A stretch of DNA of 64,000 bases from JASGTU01 sp963821815 (GCA_963821815.1 CAWGFG010000002.1:372001-436000); one strand, 5' to 3'; shown: positions 29,004 to 38,340, counted from the stretch's first letter. The notes: generated by a model not told the origin, from the sequence alone. Numbers and translations are program-made.

Positions 29004-30644
29004 GTGGAAAGCGACGTGTCACACTTGGCGCAAGAGAAGATCGAGCTTGAGGTGAATCGCTCGCCGCGCGGCCGCTCCATGCTGCAATGGGCTGGCAAGG
29101 AAGCGCCGCCTAAAGTCTATCTTCCCCAGGCGCGCATGCTCGAGGTATTCGACCCGCGCAGTGAGCTGCCGCTGGCGCAGCTAAGCGTAGCAGAACGGAC
29201 CGCGCAATCGCCCACAAGCTTTCTGGGACAGGCCATCCCCAACGCCATATATTTTGGCGACAACGAGGACGTGCTGGCGCACTTGCTGGTCAATGGGTGG
29301 AGCGGGCGCATGCGCATGGTCTACATTGATCCGCCGTTTGGCGCGGGCGGAGATTACGTGCGTAAAGTGCGGTTGCGAGGCGGCAAAGGTCGTGTCATTG
29401 GACAGAACACGGAATACCATGACACGTGGACAGGCGACAGTTATCTGCAGTTCATCTATGAGCGTCTCTTCCTGCTGCGCGAGTTGCTGGCCGAGAATGG
29501 CAGTATTTGGCTGCACTGCGACTATCGCCAGGAACATCGCCTGCGCCTGATCATGGAAGAGGTGTTCGGCGAAGACAATTATCTGAACACCATCAGTTGG
29601 CGCAGTCAGACTGCCCGCGGCGCCAAGGTCAACGCCTTCTACTTCCCGTTCAGCACGCATCACATCCATATCTTTGCCAAGAACAGAGACGCGCCAACGC
29701 TCTGGCAACCACAGAAACGGAAACTGACCTTCTCGCGCGATGAGGCCTCCTCCCAGTTTATGGAAGACGACGGCGGCTTCTTTCGCACGTCCGACCCAGG
29801 CACATATAGCTTTGAGCGGCTGAAGCAGCTGAATTCCGAGGGAAGACTGTACGCGCCGTACAGCGGTGAGATCGTGGTGGATGAGAAGAGCAAGCGTGTT
29901 TTCGCATCCAATGGTGGCAGCATCGGTGTGAAATACTATCTGACCAAGGTGCGTAAGAACCGCTATGCCGTGGAGCGCGGGGTAGACAATCTGTGGGACG
30001 ATATCCCTGGGTTGGGCACCACGCCTAGTGAAGATATGGGCTATCCGACTCAAAAGACCGAGGCGCTATTACGACGGGCGATTGAAGCGTCCACCAGGCC
30101 CGGCGATATGGTGTTGGACTGTTTTGGTGGCTCCGGAACGACTGCGGCAGCCGCGCACAAATTGGGACGGCGATGGATCACGTGCGATATTAGCTACGGC
30201 GCAATTCAGACGCAGCGACGTCGTCTACAGGCGGTTGTGGAGGAGTTGGGTCCGGGTTTTGGCATATACTCTGTGAACGGCTGGAACGCACAGACGCCGT
30301 CCGGGGATGCACAGATTACAGTCGAACGACGTCGATCAACGTATGGCACGCTCGACGTCGAGGTGCATGAGTATCATCCTAGCCATGAGGCGCTTATGCG
30401 AGCCGGTGTGACTGCTGGCTTTTCAGACGATATCAATTGGCGCCGTTGGGTGGACGCCATTGATATTGATACGGCATATGACGGCGCAGTTTTTCGCGGC
30501 GTGTTTGGGGATCTGCCAATGCGCCGGCGTGACACGGTAGCCGGTGTCTACAAATTGACGTCTATACCCGACGAGACAACCACAGTTGCCGTACGAATTA
30601 CAGATATCTTTGGCGGCGAGTATATGTATACGCAAGTCGTGTAG
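29004..30644 (+). CDS. DNA methyltransferase, beta-class (type III Mod-like), orphan
   Basis: A 546-residue site-specific DNA methyltransferase. The catalytic motif IV is MVYIDPPFGAG near residue 108, the SAM-binding motif I is VLDCFGGSGTTAAAA near residue 374, and motif X is GYPTQKTEALLRRAI just before it. DPPF before FGG order defines the beta class, which includes type III Mod and many N6-adenine or N4-cytosine enzymes. The region between (about 130-330) is the likely target-recognition part. No restriction endonuclease or helicase gene is adjacent, so this is probably an orphan methylase. The GTG start lies 6 bases after the trmB stop, which suggests translational coupling to a tRNA-modification gene. 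Confidence 0.88.
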   Translation: MESDVSHLAQEKIELEVNRSPRGRSMLQWAGKEAPPKVYLPQARMLEVFDPRSELPLAQLSVAERTAQSPTSFLGQAIPNAIYFGDNEDVLAHLLVNGWSGRMRMVYIDPPFGAGGDYVRKVRLRGGKGRVIGQNTEYHDTWTGDSYLQFIYERLFLLRELLAENGSIWLHCDYRQEHRLRLIMEEVFGEDNYLNTISWRSQTARGAKVNAFYFPFSTHHIHIFAKNRDAPTLWQPQKRKLTFSRDEASSQFMEDDGGFFRTSDPGTYSFERLKQLNSEGRLYAPYSGEIVVDEKSKRVFASNGGSIGVKYYLTKVRKNRYAVERGVDNLWDDIPGLGTTPSEDMGYPTQKTEALLRRAIEASTRPGDMVLDCFGGSGTTAAAAHKLGRRWITCDISYGAIQTQRRRLQAVVEELGPGFGIYSVNGWNAQTPSGDAQITVERRRSTYGTLDVEVHEYHPSHEALMRAGVTAGFSDDINWRRWVDAIDIDTAYDGAVFRGVFGDLPMRRRDTVAGVYKLTSIPDETTTVAVRITDIFGGEYMYTQVV

Positions 30645-30684
30645 ATTTGTGCAACGACGAACAGCGAACGAGATAAGGCATCGA

Positions 30685-31452
30685 ATGTCCACACCAGTAT
30701 TGAGCGTACTAGAAGAAGACAGACATGCATGGTTTGCTGGAAGAACCCGCGCCATCCAGAAGTATCTGGACCTGGAAGTAGGTGCAGCACCGGCTGGCTC
30801 AAAGCGAATGGTATTGGACGTGGGAAGCGGCGCCGGCAATATGGCGCATCATCTTGCCCACTATGGGCGAGTCGTTGGACTAGACTACAACTCGCGTCCG
30901 CTCATGGTCTCGGCGCAGCGCGGACTGGAGGCGTGCCAGGGTTTCGGCGACTATCTCCCCTTCGCATCCGATAGTTTTGACGTCGTGGCGCTGCTGGACA
31001 CGGTGGAACATATTCCGAATGAGACCGGCGTACTGCAGGAGTGCACACGGGTGCTGAAACCTGGTGGAAAGCTCATCGTGACCGTGCCTGCGTTCATGTG
31101 GCTGTGGAGCTATAACGACGACATTAACAACCATGAAAGACGCTACACAGTGGGCGAGTTGCGACAGAAGCTGGCACAATGTGATCTGCGTGTGAAGCGC
31201 AGCACCTACACGAGCTTCTTCCTATTCCCCATGGTTGCCGCGGTGCGGTTGTTGCCGTCCCACGCACCAGAGCTGGACAGCCCGCATCTGACTGAGGATG
31301 AAGAGGTATATCAGGTGGAGATGGAACCCATTCCCGAACCGGCAAACACCATTCTGCATGCCGTTGGCTGGCTCGAGGCGGAGTTGCTGCAGCGGTTCAA
31401 CCTGCCCTTTGGCGTTGGCGTCATGGCCCTTGCCGAGAAGCCTGCGAATTAA
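30685..31452 (+). CDS. Class I SAM-dependent methyltransferase
   Basis: A 255-residue class I methyltransferase. SAM-binding motif I is VLDVGSGAGNMAHHL near residue 41, the post-I acidic residue is in VVGLDYNSRPL, and the DVVALLDTVEHIPNE and LKPGGKLIVTVPAF segments are the standard motifs II and III of UbiE-type or glycan/lipid methyltransferases. The substrate is unknown. A later segment (YTSFFLFPMVAAVRLL) resembles the membrane-contact helix of methyltransferases in polysaccharide clusters. The ATG at 30685 has AAGG upstream; an upstream in-frame start overlaps the preceding gene and is unlikely. It is the last gene of the trmB transcript; a bidirectional terminator follows at 31558. Confidence 0.88.
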   Translation: MSTPVLSVLEEDRHAWFAGRTRAIQKYLDLEVGAAPAGSKRMVLDVGSGAGNMAHHLAHYGRVVGLDYNSRPLMVSAQRGLEACQGFGDYLPFASDSFDVVALLDTVEHIPNETGVLQECTRVLKPGGKLIVTVPAFMWLWSYNDDINNHERRYTVGELRQKLAQCDLRVKRSTYTSFFLFPMVAAVRLLPSHAPELDSPHLTEDEEVYQVEMEPIPEPANTILHAVGWLEAELLQRFNLPFGVGVMALAEKPAN

Positions 31453-31557
31453 TCTCGTGTGGTCGGTAGTTCATCTGCCCTGCTTGCCCTTGTTACGAAA
31501 CAGCGGAATTCTCCTTACCTAGCGCACCAAAACCGAACTGATAAAGACAAAACTGAT

Positions 31558-31598
31558 AAAAAACAGAGGATGTCTCGTCGAGACATCCTCTGTTTTTG
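31558..31598. terminator. Bidirectional intrinsic terminator
   Basis: A 14-bp perfect stem (31564-31577 with 31579-31592) flanked by six A on the left and five T on the right, so it terminates on both strands. It separates the plus-strand methyltransferase transcript from the minus-strand transporter operon. Confidence 0.95.
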
Positions 31599-31647
31599 CT
31601 AATTTGTCAGCGATTGTAGCGGAGCTCTCCGCTATTCTGGCTGGCGA

Positions 31648-33213
31648 CTATTCGCTCTTGGTTTGTTCCCATGCAGCATATTGTGTTTCGAGCTCAGCTT
31701 TCACATTGTCGAGACCAGCAGCTTTCAGGTCTTCGACTAGTTTCGGCAGTGCTGTCTCGGGATCTGCATAACCGGTCATGACGGCGCGAACTGTGCCTTC
31801 TGCAACGGCCTTGATCGCAGTCATTTCAGCAATCACAGGATCCTGGCGGAAACGGAAACCCAATGACGGGTGGTCGATAGAATCGTTTGCATACTCAATC
31901 AGTAGCCGATTCTTATCCGGGTCTTCTTTATTGGTCACAGCCTGCAGCGTGACGTCGCCGACTGTCCAAGCGCCGCCATGGGCGCCGTACCAAGCCGAAT
32001 CAATCAAGTTGACTCGACCATCATCCTCGTACTCCCAGTTCGTGCCCTCAACACCGTACAGCATCATGTTGACGAGTTTCGGATCGGAGTGCATGAGATT
32101 GATGAATTCCATCGCCTGTACCGGATACTCAGACAATGCTGGAATGGCCAACATTGAACCGCCGGAGTGCACCGTGATGTTGATCTTCGGCTGCGCGTAA
32201 ATCTCTTTCAGCTCTAGGTCGGGGTTACCGGATGCATTTACTAGCTCCTGGGCTTTGATGTTGTAGCCCTTGAGCGGCTGCGGCTCGATGAAATACTTGC
32301 CTGCGTTGCGCGTCTCAGCGGGCAGGAAGGTGAGCAGACCGGCGTCCGGGTTGATATAGCCCTTTTCATACCAGTCCCGCATGACTGCTGTATATTCCTT
32401 GGCCCAGTCGGTTTCGAGGATACTATAAATATTATCGTCGAAATTACCATCTGCGTCCGGAATTTCCTTCATGGACAGAATGTTATCCTGCACGCCAGCT
32501 GCAAATTCCGGAACCCACGGCTGGAACGCAATGCGACCGTCGGTCAAGTACGGGTATTCATCCGGGCGGGCCTCTTTGGCCTTGGCAAGCCACGGTTCTA
32601 AGTCAGCCAGCGTCTTGATGTTGGCTGCATCTTCCTCGGTGAAGCCGATTTCATCTGCTGCTGCCACGTTATAGATGAAGCCTTCAGGAACAGTCAGTTC
32701 CTTATTTACCGGAACTGCATAGTTCACGCCGTCGATCTGCGTGCCAGTGATGAAGGCCGGGTTCAGGCTGCTCAGGATATCTTGTCCATGCTCTGCGAGC
32801 AGATTGCCGACAGGACCGTCATCGTCGTTGAGTGGCAGGTAAAGACCCTGTGTTGCGAGCTGCATGTAGTTGCGCCAGTCAGCCGTGAACATGATGTCCA
32901 TGGGCTCGCCAGCCTGCAATGCAGTCACTGCCTTGGTTTCCCAGTCGCCCCAGCCCACAATGTGAAAGACTACATTGGCGCCGATGAGAGGCTCGATATA
33001 CTCATTGATCGCTGCTTCGACGTTTGCACGCTGATCGGTGTCGCCGTTTCCGATCCAGTAGTAGTGTAGCGTCACAACTTCTTGATCCGCCGGCGCAGCA
33101 GCTTCGTCACCGCCGGCAGGCGCTGCTGATTCGGATGGTGCGGCTGACGGTGCACAGCTTGCCAGCACAACCATACTTAGCAATAACAGGATTGCAATAG
33201 ACTTCCTTAACAT
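31648..33213 (-). CDS. ABC transporter solute-binding lipoprotein (LplA-like, DUF3502)
   Basis: A 521-residue extracellular solute-binding protein of the sugar-binding family 1 type. The lipoprotein signal ends in the lipobox LASC (Cys20), followed by an Ala/Pro/Ser-rich spacer. The binding-domain segment VTLHYYWIGNGDTDQRANVEAAINEYI is typical, and the C-terminal part from about residue 380 corresponds to the DUF3502 region found in LplA-type proteins of complex-sugar transporters. It is the last gene of a three-gene minus-strand operon (permease, permease, binding protein). Expected ligands are oligosaccharides or glycan breakdown products; no ligand can be named. ATG with a nearby AGGAG. 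Confidence 0.92.
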   Translation of the reverse strand: MLRKSIAILLLLSMVVLASCAPSAAPSESAAPAGGDEAAAPADQEVVTLHYYWIGNGDTDQRANVEAAINEYIEPLIGANVVFHIVGWGDWETKAVTALQAGEPMDIMFTADWRNYMQLATQGLYLPLNDDDGPVGNLLAEHGQDILSSLNPAFITGTQIDGVNYAVPVNKELTVPEGFIYNVAAADEIGFTEEDAANIKTLADLEPWLAKAKEARPDEYPYLTDGRIAFQPWVPEFAAGVQDNILSMKEIPDADGNFDDNIYSILETDWAKEYTAVMRDWYEKGYINPDAGLLTFLPAETRNAGKYFIEPQPLKGYNIKAQELVNASGNPDLELKEIYAQPKINITVHSGGSMLAIPALSEYPVQAMEFINLMHSDPKLVNMMLYGVEGTNWEYEDDGRVNLIDSAWYGAHGGAWTVGDVTLQAVTNKEDPDKNRLLIEYANDSIDHPSLGFRFRQDPVIAEMTAIKAVAEGTVRAVMTGYADPETALPKLVEDLKAAGLDNVKAELETQYAAWEQTKSE

Positions 33214-33372
33214 TTCTTACTCCTTTGTAGTTAGTCCGCCCGATATGGTCCATCCACACGGGTTGTTAGATATCTTGCTATGTAGAAAGCAGCGCTGCCC
33301 AGCCTCGGGTTTGCTGCCGTGCTACCTTGTTCTGAGGGTGTTTACTTCTCTGATGTATCTTTGATGACCTGC

Positions 33373-34338
33373 CTAGCCCTTGATGGCGCCTATCGTCAGA
33401 CCACGGATAAAGAAGCGCTGGAAGAACGGATAGGCTAGGATGATGGGGCCAACCGTGACCACAGCCATGGCCATACGGAAAGTCTGCGACGGCAGCTCGG
33501 AAATATTGACCAATCCCTGCATCTTATCTGCATTTTCAAGAAGGAAGCGGATATTATTGAGAGTTGTATAGATTGTAAACTGCAAGCTGTAAAACTGAGC
33601 ATCGTCCACGAGCAACAAACTATTGAAGAAGTTGTTCCAAATACCAATGGCGCTGAACAAGGCGACGGTCGCTAATCCCGGGATCGAGAGCGGCAGCACA
33701 ATCTGTAGGAAGGTACGCCATTCGCCAGCACCATCGATTCGCGCCGCCTCGAGTATCTCTTCCGGAACGTTCATGCGATAGAACGTTCGCATGACGATGA
33801 CCCAGAATGGACTGAAAATCGATGGCATGAACAAGGCCCACAAGTTGTCCTGTAGGTGCAGGATTTGTCGCATCACCATGTAGTAGGAGACGAGCCCGCC
33901 GTTAAAAAGCATGGTGAAGAACGCAAAAAACGTAAAGAAGGTGCCGAGTTTGAAGTCCCTGCGTGAAATTGGGTAGGCATACAGGCCGACCATGGCTACC
34001 GATAGAACTGTACCTACGACTGTGGCGATTATCGTGTTCCGATATGCCGTAACCACAATGGAGCCCTGACCGAACAAGAAATTATAGGCGTTAACAGAGA
34101 AGGCTTCCGGCCATAATCGGTACCCGTTCGCGGCAAGCGACGCCTCGGATGTGATGGAAGAGATTCCGATGATATAGACGGGGATCAGCGTCAGGATCGC
34201 AAAGAAAATGAGGACGATGTTAAATATAACATTAGTCGCGGGCGAGACGGCCAATACATCTCGATGCTTTTCTTTCTTCGCCTTTTTGGGTTCGGCTTGG
34301 CGACCTTGTTGAGCGTCTATGTTTGCGGTTGTTTCCAC
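33373..34338 (-). CDS. Sugar ABC transporter permease (LplC/YtcP-like)
   Basis: A 321-residue inner-membrane permease with six predicted helices. The EAA loop that contacts the ATPase reads EEILEAARIDGAGEWRTFLQI...LPLSIPGL near residue 215, the standard MalG-type form. The C-terminal PFFQRFFIRGLTIGAIKG is typical of the LplC/YtcP subgroup. The first 30 residues are a charged cytoplasmic lead (KKAKKEKHRD). It pairs with the other permease, whose stop lies 24 bases upstream. Together they import the ligand caught by the lipoprotein. Confidence 0.93.
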   Translation of the reverse strand: METTANIDAQQGRQAEPKKAKKEKHRDVLAVSPATNVIFNIVLIFFAILTLIPVYIIGISSITSEASLAANGYRLWPEAFSVNAYNFLFGQGSIVVTAYRNTIIATVVGTVLSVAMVGLYAYPISRRDFKLGTFFTFFAFFTMLFNGGLVSYYMVMRQILHLQDNLWALFMPSIFSPFWVIVMRTFYRMNVPEEILEAARIDGAGEWRTFLQIVLPLSIPGLATVALFSAIGIWNNFFNSLLLVDDAQFYSLQFTIYTTLNNIRFLLENADKMQGLVNISELPSQTFRMAMAVVTVGPIILAYPFFQRFFIRGLTIGAIKG

Positions 34339-34362
34339 GAGACTTTCCTATGACAAGAACGG

Positions 34363-35385
34363 CTAGAATAGCGCGAGTTCGGGACGTGTTCTGCGTACAA
34401 TCAGGTTGGTTAGCAGTATCAATATGAACCCAAACGATGATTGCAGGAACGCTGCCGCGGCTGGGTATCCAAGAGGTGTGCCGCTGCGCAACATGCTGTA
34501 GACGTATACATCCAACGTGTATGTTGCGTTTTTAACCAGTGCAGCGCCGTTTGGCAGCGTATAGAACATGTCGAAGTCTGAACCGAGAATACGGCCAACC
34601 GCCAGTATCTGGAGCAGCACGATAACCGGAATCATGTGCGGTAATGTGATATTTGTGAACTGTTTCCATTTGGAAGCGCCGTCCACTGCCGCCGCCTCAT
34701 ATAGATCGCGGCTAATACCAGTGATCGTTGCTAAGTAGATGATGGAGTTATATCCGGTATAGTGCCATAAATTGGCTATGATAAATATAAACGGCCAGTA
34801 TATTGTTTCTTTGTATATCTCGACCGGTCCAGCGCCAAAAGAAGCTAAGACATTGTTGACAATGCCATTAGAGCTAGCCATTGCGTATACAACATAGGCT
34901 GCGACAATCCACGAAATGAAGAAGGGCAGAAAGAATATAGAATGGTAGAACTTCGCTAAGATACCATTGGTCATCTCGTTGATCACAACCGCAAGCGCGA
35001 CGGATAGAACTAGTCCAAGCACCATGAACAAGAGATTGTATGTAATGGTGTTGCGCACGTACGTGATAGTAGCGTTAATATTGGTTGGTAAGGTGAGGTA
35101 CTCGAAATTGTTTAGGCCAACCCATGGACTCGAGATCAGACTGTAGATAAACTTATTCTGAATCCAGAAATCTTGTGGCGGTCTTTGCAGGCGATAGTTC
35201 TTAAACGCAAGAATGATACCCGGCATCGGAAGATAGGCAAACAAAAATAGCCATATGGCGCCAGGCAGAACCATGGTAAGGTAGGCCAAATTCGTTTGTA
35301 GCTTATGCCGATTCCACCGTTTTTTATTGTGAGTACTGATTGCTGCCGCAGTCTTTGAATTAAGTGGAATTGTGTTTGAAGTCAT
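34363..35385 (-). CDS. Sugar ABC transporter permease (LplB/YteP-like)
   Basis: A 340-residue permease with six predicted helices and the EAA loop RDLYEAAAVDGASKWKQFTNI near residue 235, of the MalF/LplB type. The segment GVILAFKNYR-like (MPGIILAFKNYRLQRPPQDFW) after the first helix is characteristic of LplB/YteP proteins. I chose the ATG at 35385, which gives a family-like N-terminus; an ATG at 35439 would add 18 hydrophobic residues and neither has a strong ribosome site. It is the promoter-proximal gene of the operon. No ATP-binding subunit is encoded in the operon, so a shared MsmX-type ATPase from elsewhere must serve it. Confidence 0.9.
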   Translation of the reverse strand: MTSNTIPLNSKTAAAISTHNKKRWNRHKLQTNLAYLTMVLPGAIWLFLFAYLPMPGIILAFKNYRLQRPPQDFWIQNKFIYSLISSPWVGLNNFEYLTLPTNINATITYVRNTITYNLLFMVLGLVLSVALAVVINEMTNGILAKFYHSIFFLPFFISWIVAAYVVYAMASSNGIVNNVLASFGAGPVEIYKETIYWPFIFIIANLWHYTGYNSIIYLATITGISRDLYEAAAVDGASKWKQFTNITLPHMIPVIVLLQILAVGRILGSDFDMFYTLPNGAALVKNATYTLDVYVYSMLRSGTPLGYPAAAAFLQSSFGFILILLTNLIVRRTRPELALF

Positions 35386-35696
35386 AAGCAATCGTTTTTG
35401 TACAATAACCAAACACCACATCGCAAGGTAGACCCGCATGGAGCCTAGTAATGGGATTATTGGAATGGGTGTTAAACTATTGTGTTACAGGTAATCGTAA
35501 GATTGATAAGCAGAAATCGTAACGAGGATAACAGCGGACACAAGCGACGACCATAAGAACCTGAAGTCTGCCTATCAATGACATGTCCCACTGCAAAGAT
35601 GCCATATAGTCGCATGGAATATGCCATTTGTCAAATAATAAGAATATGAGAGGCATAGGCTGACGTGCAGCCTCAAGCCAGTATTTTCCAGTTACA
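35386..35696. other. Intergenic region upstream of the sugar-transport operon
   Basis: This 311-base stretch lies between divergent genes and must hold the operon promoter. It is A+T-rich. I see no convincing -35/-10 pair, no CRE-like palindrome, and no RNA gene. Confidence 0.6.
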
Positions 35697-36002
35697 ATGC
35701 AGCCAAAAAAGACTCAAAACAAGAATGAATCGCACGTGAAATGTAGAATTGGATGCGGCGCTTGCTGCATCGCACCGTCCATCTCGTCGCCAATTCCCGG
35801 CATGCCGAGCGGCAAGCCCGGTGGCGTACGCTGCGTACAGTTGACAGACGATAATTGTTGTAAATTGTTTGGAAAACCAGAGCGTCCGGCGGTGTGTGTG
35901 CGGTTAATGCCGTCACGTGAGATGTGCTGCGAAACTGCTGAAGAGGCAACAGATTACTTGCTGGAACTAGAATGGCTAACACGTCCAGCAATTGTTGAGT
36001 AG
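35697..36002 (+). CDS. YkgJ-family cysteine-cluster protein
   Basis: A 101-residue protein of the YkgJ (zinc/iron-chelating) family. The Cys pattern CRIGCGACC near residue 16, CVQL, CCKLFG and the later CVRL/MCC residues match the family, which is predicted to bind a metal or iron-sulfur cluster. RPAVCVRLMPSREMC is the conserved C-terminal block. Function in bacteria is not established. It stands alone; the ATG has only a weak ribosome site, and its start overlaps no other gene. It converges with small unknown minus-strand genes. Confidence 0.85.
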   Translation: MQPKKTQNKNESHVKCRIGCGACCIAPSISSPIPGMPSGKPGGVRCVQLTDDNCCKLFGKPERPAVCVRLMPSREMCCETAEEATDYLLELEWLTRPAIVE

Positions 36003-36016
36003 GTGAGACGCAAGGA

Positions 36017-36268
36017 TCATAAATTGGCAGCCTGTTTCGCGCCTTTCACGGTGATGGTATATGTTGCGGCTGGGAATTTCATGTTGCTTGTGAGCAGACC
36101 GAGTTGCACCAATTGCTGTACATCTTCGGAAGCCACGGTAGCCGTTACGCTACCGTCCACTGCATGCAACTGGTGGACCTTAGTACCGTCGAGGTACCGA
36201 TGACCCTTTAGTATGTTGCCCTGGGATATGGCAGCGAGTATCTGCTGTTGCTCAATCGTAAGTCTCAT
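36017..36268 (-). CDS. Small hypothetical protein, 83 residues
   Basis: I do not recognise this protein. It starts MRLTIEQQQILAAISQG and has a helix-turn pattern followed by a beta-rich stretch (ASEDVQQLVQLGLLTSNM...TYTITVKGAKQA) that resembles a winged-helix fold, which would fit a small DNA-binding protein. No other domain is visible. The ATG at 36268 lacks a strong ribosome site. It follows a 68-residue gene by 30 bases and a radical SAM gene beyond it, all on the minus strand, so the three may be one operon. Confidence 0.6.
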   Translation of the reverse strand: MRLTIEQQQILAAISQGNILKGHRYLDGTKVHQLHAVDGSVTATVASEDVQQLVQLGLLTSNMKFPAATYTITVKGAKQAANL

Positions 36269-36298
36269 AGCCAACCGGCTGAATTGGCTGGATCGTTT

Positions 36299-36505
36299 CT
36301 AGCCCAAATTGCCCACATGCTTCTGTAGTTCTCGTTGTGAGATCTTCTTGTACTGATCCCGAATGATGTCTTCCATCTCTTCCGGAGACAATCGAACCTT
36401 GAGGACATCCAGCGCATCTTCCGGCGATTCGCCGTAGGCTAGTTTCTGTTTGCCCGATTTCATTTCGAAAAGATACATGTAGGTCGGGTTGCTAAAGCTG
36501 CTCAT
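36299..36505 (-). CDS. Small hypothetical protein, 68 residues
   Basis: I do not recognise this protein. It begins MSSFSNPTYMYLFEMKSGKQ after a good ribosome site (GGAGACGAAACG), so translation is likely. The N-terminal half looks like two beta strands and the C-terminal half is helical and charged (LSPEEMEDIIRDQYKKIS). There is no Cys, signal peptide or membrane segment. It lies 43 bases after the radical SAM gene on the same strand. It could be an accessory or substrate protein of that enzyme, but nothing in the sequence proves this. Confidence 0.68.
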   Translation of the reverse strand: MSSFSNPTYMYLFEMKSGKQKLAYGESPEDALDVLKVRLSPEEMEDIIRDQYKKISQRELQKHVGNLG

Positions 36506-36547
36506 CGTTTCGTCTCCATTCCGCACTGGCGCTGCTGGATTGTTCGA

Positions 36548-38002
36548 CTATGCCTTGACTAGCGCATCGTGATAGAGCTCGGCGCCGGAGGTCACGCTGT
36601 CCAGCCCCTTATTGATGATATCGTCGAATTTGCCTGCCAGCAGCTGGCGGTAGAAATTGTAGTCAACCCCCTTTACCTTCTCGTCGTCCGGGAAGCGATG
36701 ATAGTTGTCCTTGGACATGAGGCTCTTTCCCTCAGCGATGAGCTGATAGCCCAGGGCGGAACCCGGGTAGGGCGCGTAAAACGCGATTGACGGCAATACG
36801 TAGCGCATGCGCTTTACCATACGCATGGTCTTGAACGCGTCCTCGTGGCTCTCGCCCGGAATACCCAGCATAATGTTGGCCCAGAACTTGGGCGGCTCCT
36901 TGCCATCGCGCACGTACTCATCGGCAATGGAGTTGAGAAGGTCGATGGTGAAGTAGTTGTCTTCCTCGCTGCATTCTTTGTTCATCAGCTTCAGGATGCG
37001 GTCGCTGCCCGATTCAAAGCCAATTGATATTGTATTCCAATTCGTCTCTCTCACAAGGGCCTCAAAGAGGTCGGGCCATTGGCGGACAGTGTCGGAACGA
37101 CCCGCAGCCCAGTACGGCCATACTTTGTTGGCGCGACGCGGATATTTTTCGATCCATTCCTTGAGCCAGCTCGGGTTCTGGAAGAACATGGAATCGTGAA
37201 TGACTATCGAACCGACGCCATAATTCTCATCGAGCTCGTTCAGCTCGTCGATGACCATATCGACAGGACGGCGACCCATATTGGCGATGTATGAGTTTTC
37301 ATTGCAGAAGACGCACTGCCACGGACAGACTCGACTGGTGAGAATGGTGGCGACTGGGCCAGGACCCCAACCGCATTCAGGCTCCATAGGCCAATTGAAA
37401 TTGTTACGAATGCGACGACCTGCCGGTTTCGGCCAGAGTGTGCGGTCGATCATGGGCCAATCCGCCATGGACTTGGCGCCAACGCCCGTGAAAAGGCGAT
37501 CAAACTTGTCGGGATGGCTCACCAGGTCAACGATGACGCCCTCGCCTGGTCCCTGGCAAATCTTGTCGAACTCCTGGATGGCTAGCATTTCTTCGCTGGC
37601 TACGGTGGCGTGCATCCCACCGGTCAAGACCAAACCGTCCGGGTTCACCATCTTGAAAACTTGTGCCGCCTTGCAAGCCACGGGAAAAGTATAGCTGCGC
37701 ACATTCATGATCGCAGTCTCGTATCCGGCAATTTGCTTTTCCAGCTTGTCCCATGACTGTACGGCCCGCGTGGAGACGATATCCGTCTCGATTCCGTTCT
37801 GGTGCAAAATGGTGCGCAGCAGGCCGAGTCCATGGTCCTGCCATTGCTCGTGCGGGCCACTAGGATTCACCAAATCACCTAAGTCTCCGAGGTCGATGAA
37901 TACGATGCTAGATGTACGTTTGGTGGACCATGGCCACGAAAATCCCACGATGAACGCTCCTTCGAAATACCCGATGGCAGAATGATAGACCTCGAGTAGC
38001 AT
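36548..38002 (-). CDS. B12-binding radical SAM enzyme
   Basis: A 484-residue radical SAM protein of the cobalamin-binding class. Residues about 30-170 form the B12-binding fold (LLRTILHQNG...). The iron-sulfur motif CPWQCVFC (CxxxCxxC) lies near residue 222, followed by a TIM-barrel part with GVGSIVIHDSMFFQNP and SIGFESGSDRILKLMNK, and IMLGIPGE near residue 360. Such enzymes methylate unactivated carbons, cyclise rings (BchE) or modify lipids. The DSMF and GFESG segments match the B12-dependent radical SAM superfamily, not a specific enzyme. Two small unknown genes lie downstream on the same strand. The ATG at 38002 has a modest GGAAGA site. Confidence 0.88.
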   Translation of the reverse strand: MLLEVYHSAIGYFEGAFIVGFSWPWSTKRTSSIVFIDLGDLGDLVNPSGPHEQWQDHGLGLLRTILHQNGIETDIVSTRAVQSWDKLEKQIAGYETAIMNVRSYTFPVACKAAQVFKMVNPDGLVLTGGMHATVASEEMLAIQEFDKICQGPGEGVIVDLVSHPDKFDRLFTGVGAKSMADWPMIDRTLWPKPAGRRIRNNFNWPMEPECGWGPGPVATILTSRVCPWQCVFCNENSYIANMGRRPVDMVIDELNELDENYGVGSIVIHDSMFFQNPSWLKEWIEKYPRRANKVWPYWAAGRSDTVRQWPDLFEALVRETNWNTISIGFESGSDRILKLMNKECSEEDNYFTIDLLNSIADEYVRDGKEPPKFWANIMLGIPGESHEDAFKTMRMVKRMRYVLPSIAFYAPYPGSALGYQLIAEGKSLMSKDNYHRFPDDEKVKGVDYNFYRQLLAGKFDDIINKGLDSVTSGAELYHDALVKA

Positions 38003-38340
38003 TCTTCCGATAACCCTACAAGTTGCTGGCGGAGTATAGCATATGCGTGTTCTTCAGTCAATTATTATGAAGAATTTGATAATTATGTGACCTCTGGATA
38101 TTGTTGGCTGGCTTGCCTTCCTGTGCTACTATTTTTTTGTTGTGCTGAAGGTTGGCGTGGACGCTATTTTCCAGTAAGTTGTGCAACGTTGGCTCAAGTG
38201 GGATTTCTAGCCATCCCGCGGGATAATTCAGCGCAATCATGGCAATAGGCCTTTTGGCGTAACCTTAAGGTCCGTGCGGAAGAAGCGTTGTATCGTGGCG
38301 CATTTGGGAAGCACAATTCGGGTGAAGGTACTATGTTCTA
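38003..38340. other. Intergenic region between divergent radical SAM and prenyl-synthase-like genes
   Basis: This 338-base stretch has A+T-rich runs near 38060-38080, likely promoter DNA for one or both divergent genes. I see no RNA gene, terminator or strong consensus promoter. Confidence 0.55.
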
